12,048 bases of DNA from CAYWGR01 sp964458015 (lineage in GTDB: Bacteria; Planctomycetota; Planctomycetia; Pirellulales; Thermoguttaceae): contig CAYWGR010000176.1 of NCBI GenBank assembly GCA_964458015.1, positions 1-12,048 of the forward strand. The letters run 5' to 3'. Under the pieces are notes generated by a model. That model was not told the DNA's origin. It ran no database searches and saw nothing but the letters and a program-made list of their open reading frames with translations. Within the stretch, counting starts at the first letter, position 1. Each line of letters starts with the position of its first letter. Shown here in pieces: positions 1 to 6,368 of this stretch. A program made the position numbers and the translations under genes.

Positions 1-110
1 TCCTTCAGCATAACCCACGTCATATGTGAGTGACTGGTCCAACCATTTTGTCTACTGAAAGCGCAGGATGATTGCAAAGAGATTTCTGCAAGCCGCCGAC
101 GAGCGGGCGT

Positions 111-698
111 CTATTTTCTGGGACCGCTGTCGTCGGAGGGGATCGAGAAGTTTAGCTCGGGGGCGGGGCCCTTGGCCTCGGGCTTGTCGCCGGCGGGCTT
201 CGTGGCGTTGAAGGCGGGCGCGTCGTTGCCGTCGTCGGTCAGAAGTTGGATAGTTTTGCCCGAGGCAAGCGTTACTTCGAGCACTGTTAGTTCCCATTTT
301 GCATTAGTGCACCGCGCCTGCATGTGGGCTTTTGCCTGGCCCTTGGGACCGGAGAGATCGAACCGCAGATCGGCTTCGCCGCGGTCGTTTTCGAATTCAA
401 GTCTTCCCGCGGGGATCCAAGAAACGTCTTCGATCGGGTCACCCAATTCTTGTTTGAGGGTTGGGTCGGCCAGGATCTTCTGCATAGCGGTTTCATACGG
501 ACCGGAGCGCAGCACCTTGCTGGCGATGTTGAATCCGATCAAGGCGGGCCCGCCGCAGCAGCAGATGAACAAGACGATCAACAGCGTGGGGACGAACCAA
601 AGCCAATTTCTCGAAAACCAGCCGCGTTGTTTTTCTTGCTGAGCAAAGGCTTGTAGGTCGCGGTCGAGAGCTTGAAGATCGATATTATTTGTGTTCAT
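111..698 (-). CDS. Coa1-like single-pass membrane protein
   Basis: This is a 195-residue protein beginning MNTNNIDLQ. Residues 1-30 are charged and cytosolic-looking. Residues 31-59 form one hydrophobic membrane segment with a CCCGGP patch. Residues 60-155 resemble the cytochrome oxidase complex assembly protein 1 (Coa1) domain found in short bacterial membrane proteins, with the pattern SGPYETAM, then a run like LGDPIE, then a beta-rich part ending in a predicted strand around residues 135-152. The last 40 residues are Pro/Asp/Lys-rich and probably disordered. I chose the ATG at 698 over an upstream in-frame start at 743. It has a GGAG eight bases upstream (707-710), and it overlaps the stop of the preceding gene as ATGA, which is typical of coupled translation. 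The family name comes from pattern recognition only. A role in respiratory-complex assembly is known for the mitochondrial relative and is not established for bacterial members. Confidence 0.72.
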   Translation of the reverse strand: MNTNNIDLQALDRDLQAFAQQEKQRGWFSRNWLWFVPTLLIVLFICCCGGPALIGFNIASKVLRSGPYETAMQKILADPTLKQELGDPIEDVSWIPAGRLEFENDRGEADLRFDLSGPKGQAKAHMQARCTNAKWELTVLEVTLASGKTIQLLTDDGNDAPAFNATKPAGDKPEAKGPAPELNFSIPSDDSGPRK

Positions 699-949
699 GG
701 CGAGGGCTCCAATTGAAGAAACGCAGGGTCGAGGTCGTGCCACGCCTGGTCGGCGCCGTCGAATTGCACCAGGGCGCGGCCGTTGCGGTTAATCGCGACG
801 ACTCGACCTTGGGCATTGCTCAGCCGGACCAATTCCGGTCGGCGAGGATCGACCGACACCCGTTTGCCGGCAAATTGCTGCTTCAGCTTTTCGAAATCTT
901 CGGCGGTCACGGCAACCTCGTCGAGAAAAGCGGTTTCTGTTCTTTTCAA
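695..949 (-). CDS. Small conserved-looking protein with SH3/KOW-like beta segment
   Basis: This encodes 84 residues of unknown function. The C-terminal half (about residues 45-80) reads GRVVAINRNGRALVQF followed by WHDLDP, a pattern of short strands with a turn that resembles KOW/SH3-like small barrels. No enzyme motif is visible. The evidence that it is real is positional: its TGA stop overlaps the ATG of the Coa1-like gene by four bases (ATGA, 695-698), so the two are probably one transcript and translationally coupled. The only usable in-frame start before an upstream stop is a TTG at 949, with no clear Shine-Dalgarno sequence. The true N-terminus could instead be an internal GTG near 914. 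The product is soluble, with no signal peptide or membrane segment. Confidence 0.6.
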   Translation of the reverse strand: MKRTETAFLDEVAVTAEDFEKLKQQFAGKRVSVDPRRPELVRLSNAQGRVVAINRNGRALVQFDGADQAWHDLDPAFLQLEPSP

Positions 950-1044
950 GAAAAGGGGAACGCATCGAGCCGCAATGTAGCACGATTGTCAGAAGGGGGC
1001 AATCCCGTTATCTGGGCCGATCAATTGTTGATTTTGGGAAATCT

Positions 1045-1126
1045 GTTGGGGGGGTCAAGCGAAGCGATGGCCCGCCGTTTTGCGAAGAGTTCATGGCGGG
1101 CCATCGCTTCGCTTGACCCGCCCTAC
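1045..1126. repeat. GTAG-type REP inverted pair (REPIN-like)
   Basis: Two arms, 1045-1076 and 1095-1126, are inverted copies matching at 30 of 32 positions, with a perfect 25-bp core (1052-1076 against 1095-1119) around an 18-nt loop. Each arm alone can also fold into a hairpin with a stem of the GGCGGGTC/GGCCCGCC type and an AAGCGAAGCGAT loop. On the minus strand the right-hand arm is preceded by GTAG, the tetranucleotide head known for one class of bacterial REP elements. The left arm has GTTG at that place. The element sits between convergently unrelated genes and downstream of prfB, where it could also act as an RNA-stabilising or terminating structure, although no T-run follows it. Confidence 0.75.
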
Positions 1127-1215
1127 CGAAAACCGATCTGCCCTGATTCCGTTATGCCCCTCTTCTTTTGTTTAGGGGCTTGCTGATGATTGGCCCACGG
1201 TACGCGATGACTTTT

Positions 1216-2314
1216 TTACTCTTTTCCGGCCCGATAACGCAGGTAAGCGTCTAAGAAGCCTTGAATATGGCCGTCGAGGACGTTGTGAAACTGCGTTTCG
1301 CTGTAACCGGTGCGGCTGTCCTTGATGCGTTGATCGGGATGTAAAAAGTAGCTGCGAATTTGCGATCCGAAACCCACCTTGGGCATCTGGTTGTATTTAA
1401 GCGCCTGCTCGGTTTCGCGTTTTTCTTCTTCGATGCGGGCCAGCCGGGCACGGAGCATCTTCATCGCGGTCGAACGATTTTTATGCTGGCTGCGCTCGCT
1501 TTGACATGCCACGGCAATGCCGGTCGGCTTATGGATAAGCCGGACGGCGCTCGACGTTTTGTTGACGTGCTGCCCGCCGGGGCCGCTTGCCCTGAACACT
1601 TGTTCCTCGATGTCGCACTCGGGGATGTCGATAATGCCCTGATCGGCCACTTCGGGCGAAACATCGACGGCGGCGAAACTGGTCTGCCGCTTGCCTTCGG
1701 CGTTGAAAGGGCTGATCCGGACGAGTCGATGGATGCCGGTTTCGCCTTTGAGATATCCGTAGGCCATCGGGCCGCGAATGACGACCGTGGCGCTGTTGAT
1801 GCCGGCCTCTTCGTTGTCTTGGCGGTCGAGGATTTCGGCGTCGTAGTCGTTTTCCTTGGCCCAGTTGATATACATCCGCAGAAGCATTTCCGCCCAGTCG
1901 TTGGCATCGGTGCCGCCGTCGCGGGCGTTAATGGTCATGATCGCCGGATTGGGATCAACGGGACCGTTCAACAGAGCCTTCGTTTCGAGCTCATCGAGAT
2001 CATGCTCCATGCGTGCGAGCTCGGCGGGCACTTCGGTCGCCAGATCCTCGTCTTCCTGGGCCATTTCGACCAACGTGGCCAAATTGTCGGCCGCTTTCAG
2101 GATTTCTTCCAGGGGCTTCAACACGCTCCGCAGCCCCTTGAGCTGGGCGACGACCTCGCGGGCTTTTTCCTGGTTGCCCCAGAAATCGGGGGCGGTCATC
2201 TGCTGCTCGACCTCTTTTGCCTTGGCTTGTTTATTTGCGTAGTCAAAGAGAGTCCCGCAGTTGCAGGATCCGCTGTTGGATGGCTTCAGCCCGGTCGATG
2301 AGTTCGTGTTCCAT
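1216..2314 (-). CDS. prfB: Peptide chain release factor 2, programmed +1 frameshift
   Basis: RF2 recognises UGA and UAA stop codons in the ribosomal A site and triggers hydrolysis of peptidyl-tRNA. The reading frame is split. ATG at 2314 opens 23 codons that end at CTT TGA (2248-2243), and a +1 slip past the T at 2245 continues in the frame that runs to TAA at 1216. The joined product is 365 residues, the same length as E. coli RF2. Full-length numbering places the SPF stop-codon-recognition tripeptide at 201-203 and the catalytic GGQ at 246-248, in the context GPGGQHVNKTSS. The N-terminal coiled-coil domain ends in the usual APDFW segment just after the slip site. Annotation from the ATG at 2199 alone would lose 38 N-terminal residues. 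The gene lies 92 bp downstream of rarA on the same strand, with its own TATAAT-like box between them. Confidence 0.97.
2242..2256 (-). promoter_or_regulatory. Programmed +1 ribosomal frameshift site of prfB
   Basis: On the minus strand the sequence reads CGGGACTCTCTTTGAC, with zero-frame codons GAC TCT CTT TGA. This is the CUU-UGA-C slip site conserved in bacterial RF2 genes: slow reading of the UGA when RF2 is scarce lets the ribosome slip by one base, which autoregulates RF2. In E. coli an AGGGGG Shine-Dalgarno-like element lies three bases before CUU. Here only a weak GGGA stands slightly further upstream, so stimulation may be weaker or rely on other features. Confidence 0.93.
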
Positions 2315-2352
2315 GAGGTCTTTTCCCTAGAAAGTCAATAAACAGCCACCCT

Positions 2353-2358
2353 ATTATA
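2353..2358 (-). promoter_or_regulatory. Candidate -10 box upstream of prfB
   Basis: A perfect TATAAT on the minus strand lies 38 bases before the prfB ATG and would start transcription near 2346. No good -35 hexamer is visible 16-18 bases further upstream, so prfB may also be read through from rarA. Confidence 0.4.
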
Positions 2359-2406
2359 TGCGTCGCGGGCGGATGTGGATAGGCGTTTTCGCCGGTTGCG
2401 GAAGGG

Positions 2407-3723
2407 CTATCTTTTGGGGTGCAAAATGGCCCGAATATCGGCGAGGCGTTTGGCCAGTTCCTGCTCGAATCCTCGGTCGGTGGGGCGATAATACTCTCGC
2501 TCGACGCCGAGGTAATCCTGCGCGGCCACAGCGCCCGGTTGGTCGTGGGCATACTGATAGCCTTCGCCGTGGCCGAGCCGTTTGGAGCCGCCGTAGTGCG
2601 AATCGCGCAAGTGGACGGGCACAGGCAACAGCCGCCCCTCACGCACGTCGGCCCGGGCCTCGCCGATGCCGACGGTGGCGGCGTTTGATTTGGGAGCACA
2701 CGCCAGGTAAGTGACCGCCTGGGCCAAGGTGAGTTGGCATTCCGGCAAACCGACCAATTCACAGGCGTGTGCCGCGGCAACGGCCAAGGGGAGCGCGGCC
2801 GGATCGGCATTGCCCACGTCCTCGCTGGCCAGAATCACCAAGCGCCGAGCGAGGAAACGAATGTCTTCGCCGCCTTCGAGCATTCGGGCAAGCCAATAGA
2901 GCGAAGCGTCGGGGTCGCTGCCGCGGATGCTTTTTATCAGCGCGCTGATCGCATCGTAATGCGAATCGCCCTGGCGATCGTATTGCACCGCCTTGCGCTG
3001 GACGGATTCTTCGGCCAATTGCCGTGTAAACTCGATCGGCGTTCCTTGGCTCGAGAGCACGCCGACTTCGAGCGTCGAGAGCGCGCGGCGAGCGTCGCCA
3101 TCGCTGACTTCGGCAAGAAATTCCAAAGCATCGTCGTGCAAACGGATTTGTCGGCGGCCAAGTCCGCGTTCCTTATCGGCCAGGGCTTGGCGGATCAATT
3201 GTTTGATGTCGTCGGTCGAAAGCGGCTCGAATTGGAAAACGCGGCTACGGCTCACAAGCGCGCTGTTGATCGTGAAGAACGGGTTTTCGGTGGTTGCGCC
3301 CACCAAGATGACAACGCCCTCTTCAACGTCGGGCAGCAAGACATCTTGTTGGGCTTTGTTGAAACGGTGAATTTCGTCGATGAACAACAGCGTTCGCTGG
3401 CCCGAGGCGGAGAGACGGTCGTAGGCAGCGGCCAGCACCTCGCGCAACTCTTTAACGCCGCTCGTGACCGCGCTGATCTGACAAAAATAGCTGCGAGTAG
3501 CGCCGGCCAGCAGGCGGGCGAGTGTTGTTTTGCCGGTGCCCGGCGGTCCGTAGAAAATCACGGAGCCCAGGCGGTCGGCAGCCAGCAAACGGCGCAATAG
3601 TTTTCCTTCGCCCAGGAAATGGCGTTGGCCCACGAACTCTTCGAGCGTTCGCGGGCGCATCCTCGCCGCTAAAGGCTGTGCGAGTTGTCGATTGGCGGCT
3701 TCGGAGGCATCAAAGAGTGACAT
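2407..3723 (-). CDS. rarA: Replication-associated recombination protein A (AAA+ ATPase)
   Basis: RarA/MgsA (human WRNIP1, yeast Mgs1) is a clamp-loader-related ATPase that acts at stalled replication forks and with single-stranded DNA-binding protein. The 438-residue product is close to the E. coli length. It starts MSLFD, then QPLAARMRP at 16-24, a typical family N-terminus that fixes the ATG at 3723. Walker A is GPPGTGKT at 59-66, Walker B is LLFIDEIHRF at 112-121, sensor 1 is GATTENP at 142-148 and the arginine-finger SRSR is at 158-161. The MgsA-type tetramerisation region follows (YDRQGDSHYDAISALIKS, then FLARRLVILASEDVG, around residues 245-315). No classical ribosome-binding site precedes the ATG. 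Instead a REP-like hairpin begins eight bases upstream, which may influence its translation. Confidence 0.96.
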   Translation of the reverse strand: MSLFDASEAANRQLAQPLAARMRPRTLEEFVGQRHFLGEGKLLRRLLAADRLGSVIFYGPPGTGKTTLARLLAGATRSYFCQISAVTSGVKELREVLAAAYDRLSASGQRTLLFIDEIHRFNKAQQDVLLPDVEEGVVILVGATTENPFFTINSALVSRSRVFQFEPLSTDDIKQLIRQALADKERGLGRRQIRLHDDALEFLAEVSDGDARRALSTLEVGVLSSQGTPIEFTRQLAEESVQRKAVQYDRQGDSHYDAISALIKSIRGSDPDASLYWLARMLEGGEDIRFLARRLVILASEDVGNADPAALPLAVAAAHACELVGLPECQLTLAQAVTYLACAPKSNAATVGIGEARADVREGRLLPVPVHLRDSHYGGSKRLGHGEGYQYAHDQPGAVAAQDYLGVEREYYRPTDRGFEQELAKRLADIRAILHPKR

Positions 3724-3730
3724 GGAATTC

Positions 3731-3759
3731 TAGTCGCCCCCTATCGGCGACCGCCAAAC
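3731..3759 (-). repeat. Diverged REP element at the rarA 5' end
   Basis: Read on the minus strand this has the head GTTTGGC, a stem GGTCGCC/GGCGACT (six Watson-Crick pairs plus one G-T) and a 7-nt loop GATAGGG. It matches the two REPs that flank the transposase (head GTTTAGC, stem GGTCGCC/GGCGACC) apart from the head base, the closing pair and a longer loop. It is inverted relative to the REP at 3840, with heads facing each other 80 bp apart. Confidence 0.7.
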
Positions 3760-3839
3760 AGGGGTTCAAACTTTTCTGTGGTATGATGTTGGTGATCGTT
3801 AAATAAATGGTAATGGATGGTTGGTTGGGGCAATACTCA

Positions 3840-3865
3840 GTTTAGCGGCCGCCGGTACGGCGGCC
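3840..3865 (+). repeat. REP element, distal flank of the RAYT gene
   Basis: This 26-nt unit has head GTTTAGC, a perfect 7-bp stem GGCCGCC/GGCGGCC (3847-3853 with 3859-3865) and loop GGTAC. Its last base is the final base of the transposase TAG stop complement, so it abuts the gene exactly. It is inverted with respect to the copy at 4436-4461. Confidence 0.82.
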
Positions 3866-4416
3866 TAGTCGTCCAGCGGCAATGGCGTAACAAAACTCCA
3901 ATTTTGTGATCTTAGATTCGCCGATTCGGGATTTGCGTTAACGTAATTTGCAGCTACTCGGAGCACTGTTTCGTCATTGATAAACACTTTCCAACACCCT
4001 TTTGTCCATGGTGTATGTTCCAATTGAAGGGCCAAAGTTGCACGACCTTTTAATTGATTGACAATGTATTCAATGGTGTGCTTCGATCGCCATGTTAATA
4101 GATGCACATGATCATTCATGATGGCGCATGCCGCAATATTCAAATGTAACCGAGCGACTACGTCGGCAAAGGCGTTAGCGACAACAATACGTGTTTCATT
4201 GGTAAGGTATAAAGGTGGTTGGGACAAGCTTGGCCTAGCGGCTGCACGAAAATGTCGCATTGTTCCTCGATCCGGTTGAGGACATTGACGACCATAGTGA
4301 ATATCGCGTAATTGTGCCAGTTCAGCGTTGTAAATGGCTTTTGAATAAGATCCCCGGGGATCATTGGGCAGCCATGTGCCGTAGGTCGTGAATATGGCGT
4401 GGTATGCGATAATCAT
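3865..4416 (-). CDS. REP-associated tyrosine transposase (Y1/HUH, RAYT-like)
   Basis: The 183-residue protein belongs to the IS200/IS605-related Y1 transposase superfamily, single-strand nucleases that cut and join DNA at hairpins. The HUH metal-binding motif is HVH at 103-105 in the context AIMNDHVHLL. The catalytic tyrosine is Y158 in NYVNANPES, matching the Y-x-x-x-NP pattern of RAYTs. The N-terminus HAIFTTYGTWLPNDPRGS (about 6-23) is typical of chromosomal, domesticated members. Both catalytic motifs are present, so the gene is probably intact. The ATG at 4416 has a GGGAG nine bases upstream (4426-4430). The gene is framed by inverted 26-nt REP hairpins with no terminal inverted repeats or target duplications of a classic insertion sequence. 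That is the organisation of a RAYT maintaining its REP family rather than of an autonomous IS. Confidence 0.9.
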   Translation of the reverse strand: MIIAYHAIFTTYGTWLPNDPRGSYSKAIYNAELAQLRDIHYGRQCPQPDRGTMRHFRAAARPSLSQPPLYLTNETRIVVANAFADVVARLHLNIAACAIMNDHVHLLTWRSKHTIEYIVNQLKGRATLALQLEHTPWTKGCWKVFINDETVLRVAANYVNANPESANLRSQNWSFVTPLPLDD

Positions 4417-4435
4417 GACGCTAGACTCCCGTTCG

Positions 4436-4461
4436 GGTCGCCGTGCCGGCGACCGCTAAAC
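4436..4461 (-). repeat. REP element, promoter-side flank of the RAYT gene
   Basis: Read on the minus strand this has head GTTTAGC, a perfect 7-bp stem GGTCGCC/GGCGACC (4454-4448 with 4442-4436) and loop GGCAC. It differs from the copy at 3840 at three positions. Two of these are the paired positions 10 and 24 (C-G against T-A), a compensatory change that keeps the hairpin, and the third is in the loop. It lies 19 bp upstream of the transposase start codon. Confidence 0.85.
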
Positions 4462-4539
4462 TTTTTATGCCACGGTATTCCAACTGGTTGTGTTGCGGTA
4501 TTACTGCCTACTGAAGTTCTTGGTGCGTTGTGTCGAACA

Positions 4540-5199
4540 CTATTCCGGTGAAAGCGGCCCGCCCTTGGGCAACATTTCGTAGAGCGGGCATTCCTTGCAT
4601 TTGGGATTTGTTTTTTTGCAGAAATCTTTTCCGAGACGCACCAATAGTGCATGATACTCGTTATACAGTGGAGCGTCTTGCGGCAGGCCGCTTTGGAGAT
4701 AGTCTTGGATCTGATGGTAGTCGGCGTCGAAATCGATCCAGCCGTGGCGCGAGAATACGCGATAGGTATAAGCATCGACGACGAAGCTGGTCAGTCCGCC
4801 GGCGTAGAGCAAAATCGAATCGGCGGTTTCGGGACCAATTCCGTTGACGCCCAGCAACTGCTCGCGGAGGTCGGGCAGGCCGACGGCGAACATCGCCTCG
4901 AGCGAACCATCGTAGCGCTCGATGAGGAATTCGAGCAGATTGCGCAGCCGGCGGGCTTTGACGCGGAAATAGCCGGCCGGTTGGATCAGTTGTTCAAGTT
5001 CTTCGACAGGCACCTCGTAGAGGGCGTGCGGTTCGAGCAGATCGGCATCGCGGAGGTTCCGGATCGCCCGCTCGACGTTTTGCCAATTGGTGTTTTGGGT
5101 TAGAATGGCTCCCAGCATGACCTCGAAGGGCGAATCGCCCGGCCACCAGTGTTGGGGACCGAAGGTGTCGAACAGACATTGGTAGATTTTGGAGAGCAT
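4540..5199 (-). CDS. Endonuclease III-family (HhH-GPD) DNA glycosylase
   Basis: This 219-residue base excision repair protein carries the HhH-GPD fold. The N-terminal helix bundle includes LGAILTQNTNWQNVE at 29-43. The helix-hairpin-helix is LLGVNGIGPETA at 115-126 and the catalytic aspartate is D142 in VVDAYTYRV. The lysine that gives EndoIII its lyase activity lies two residues before the TA motif in Nth, and here it is E124, so this is probably a monofunctional glycosylase like the COG2231/MagIII branch, not a true Nth. The C-terminus has C194-x6-C201-x2-C204, but the fourth cysteine expected about six residues later is absent (LYEMLP). Its iron-sulphur cluster is therefore uncertain. The ATG at 5199 has no purine-rich ribosome-binding site. 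It is divergent from the CPBP gene, with 157 bp between them. Confidence 0.88.
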   Translation of the reverse strand: MLSKIYQCLFDTFGPQHWWPGDSPFEVMLGAILTQNTNWQNVERAIRNLRDADLLEPHALYEVPVEELEQLIQPAGYFRVKARRLRNLLEFLIERYDGSLEAMFAVGLPDLREQLLGVNGIGPETADSILLYAGGLTSFVVDAYTYRVFSRHGWIDFDADYHQIQDYLQSGLPQDAPLYNEYHALLVRLGKDFCKKTNPKCKECPLYEMLPKGGPLSPE

Positions 5200-5210
5200 G
5201 GGAGGGGCCG

Positions 5211-5246
5211 AGGTCAGGGTTCAGAGGTCAGGGTTTAGGATTCAGG
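5211..5246 (+). repeat. Short degenerate tandem repeat (14-nt period)
   Basis: AGGTCAGGGTTCAG at 5211-5224 is followed directly by AGGTCAGGGTTTAG at 5225-5238 and then by the partial copy GATTCAGG. Two nearly identical 14-nt units and a decayed third sit in the divergent intergenic region. No hairpin is formed, and the function is unknown. Confidence 0.65.
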
Positions 5247-5356
5247 AGCCAGGGCAGGAAATTGCAATCGTTGGGAAGTTAGGAACACAAGGCGATTTCC
5301 CCTCATTATTGTGGATGTCTCAAGCGGGGCAAGAGGCGAGGACGAAAAGAAATAAG

Positions 5357-6085
5357 ATGGCACCCCCCACCGAACACGCCCCGCTGGGCCAACTGGCCGA
5401 GCGATACTGGATCGAATCGCGACGGCCGCTGGCTAGTTTGGTGTTTATTGCGCCGTTGCTGATTATTTACGAGGCGGGTGTACTGCTGTTGGGGGCCCAA
5501 AATGGGGCCGACGCCTTTATGCGGCGGTTACTGGATCTTCTCGGGTTCGGCCAGCATTTTCTACTGCCGATTTTGACCGTTTGCATTCTGTTGGGCTGGC
5601 ACTATCTCTCACGGCAGCCGTGGCAGCTATCGGGCGGCGTTATTTCGGCAATGGGTGTTGAAAGCTTGCTGATGGGCATTTGCCTTCGCTTCATCCTTTT
5701 TGTCCAAGATGCGACTTACCATGTCTTTCATCAAGCCGTGGTTGTGAACATCGGCGAAAAGTTTCGAGATGCCGTGGGATTCCTTGGGGCGGGGATCTAT
5801 GAGGAACTGTTATTCCGGCTTATTCTGCTATCGCTACTGGCCTGGGCATTGCGCCATGCCGGGGCTACGCCCCGCATGAGCATGATTTTAGCGGCAGTCA
5901 TCATGAGTTTTTTATTCGCCGCGGCCCATCACATTGGGCCTAATGGCGAATCGGTCGTGTGGTTCGCTTTTCTTTTCCGTTTTATCGCGGGAATGTTCTT
6001 TTCCATTCTGTTCATCTATCGCGGATTCGGCATCGCGGCGGGAAGCCATGCGGCATACGACCTCGTGGCCTGGATGTCGGGCTAG
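5357..6085 (+). CDS. CPBP-family intramembrane glutamic endopeptidase
   Basis: The 242-residue protein is mostly hydrophobic, with segments at about 25-47, 64-84, 97-118, 137-165, 174-195 and 200-225. These are consistent with the multi-span CAAX protease/bacteriocin-processing (Abi, CPBP) fold. All three catalytic motifs are visible: EExxxR at 149-154 (EELLFR), FxxxH at 187-191 (FAAAH), and HxxxD at 231-235 (HAAYD) where many members have HxxxN. The substrate is unknown. Bacterial members range from prenyl-protein-like processing to regulated membrane proteolysis. I chose the ATG at 5357 (MAPPTEH) because the upstream extension to 5189 runs through the tandem repeat and over the start of the divergent glycosylase gene. 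An ATG at 5315 is possible. The Shine-Dalgarno sequence is weak (GAGGA about 14 bases upstream). Confidence 0.88.
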   Translation: MAPPTEHAPLGQLAERYWIESRRPLASLVFIAPLLIIYEAGVLLLGAQNGADAFMRRLLDLLGFGQHFLLPILTVCILLGWHYLSRQPWQLSGGVISAMGVESLLMGICLRFILFVQDATYHVFHQAVVVNIGEKFRDAVGFLGAGIYEELLFRLILLSLLAWALRHAGATPRMSMILAAVIMSFLFAAAHHIGPNGESVVWFAFLFRFIAGMFFSILFIYRGFGIAAGSHAAYDLVAWMSG

Positions 6086-6365
6086 ACGGCGCGAGTCTTG
6101 GATGCCCGTCCGCTCTTGGACAAATCCGAGCCTGTCCCAAGTGTTGCGAAAAAACAACACATGGAAACAGCATGATGAAGAAACGGCACGCCTACCGCTT
6201 GGCGATTTCAGAAACGCCCGTTGTAAGATTGCCGTAAGTTCTTGATTGGCAAGCGATTGCGTCGATGCAAAGGCGGCTTGGGGGGGATTGGCATCGGATG
6301 TGCTTTTCCATTGTCTCTCAGAAAAGCAGCCACTTTCTTCTCACTGACGCATCGAGGACGCAGCC
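6086..6365. other. 280-bp gap with hairpin and no clear gene
   Basis: This gap separates the CPBP gene from the sigma-factor gene and presumably holds the latter's promoter, but no convincing -35/-10 pair stands out. A perfect 6-bp hairpin GTGTTG/CAACAC at 6141-6160 has an A-rich 8-nt loop and no T-run, so it is at best a weak terminator. A 21-codon frame at 6172-6237 begins MMKKRHAYR, but nothing supports its translation. Confidence 0.5.
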
Positions 6366-6368
6366 TTG
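6354..6368 (+). promoter_or_regulatory. Shine-Dalgarno supporting a TTG start for the sigma gene
   Basis: GAGGA at 6354-6358 lies seven bases before TTG at 6366-6368. It makes this non-ATG codon the likely initiator, and no in-frame ATG exists close by before the acidic region. Confidence 0.65.

Noticed and set aside
1..110. The left edge, checked for a terminator or a gene end
   Set aside because: No T-run hairpin or convincing coding frame is visible. Minus-strand frames there lack any recognisable product.
1156..1179. Hairpin GCCCCT/AGGGGC downstream of prfB, considered as its terminator
   Set aside because: The stem is only 6 bp with a 12-nt loop, and no T-run follows on the minus strand.
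1360..2301. A 313-codon plus-strand frame opposite prfB
   Set aside because: It is antisense to RF2 with all family motifs. The translation shows no motif and simply reflects codon bias.
2734..3600. A 288-codon open frame on the plus strand opposite rarA
   Set aside because: It is the mirror of a strongly supported AAA+ gene in GC-rich DNA. The translation has no recognisable domain and no ribosome-binding site.
6172..6237. A 21-codon frame starting MMKKRH between the protease and sigma genes
   Set aside because: It has only a weak GGA upstream, no recognisable product and no sign of coding conservation visible in one sequence.
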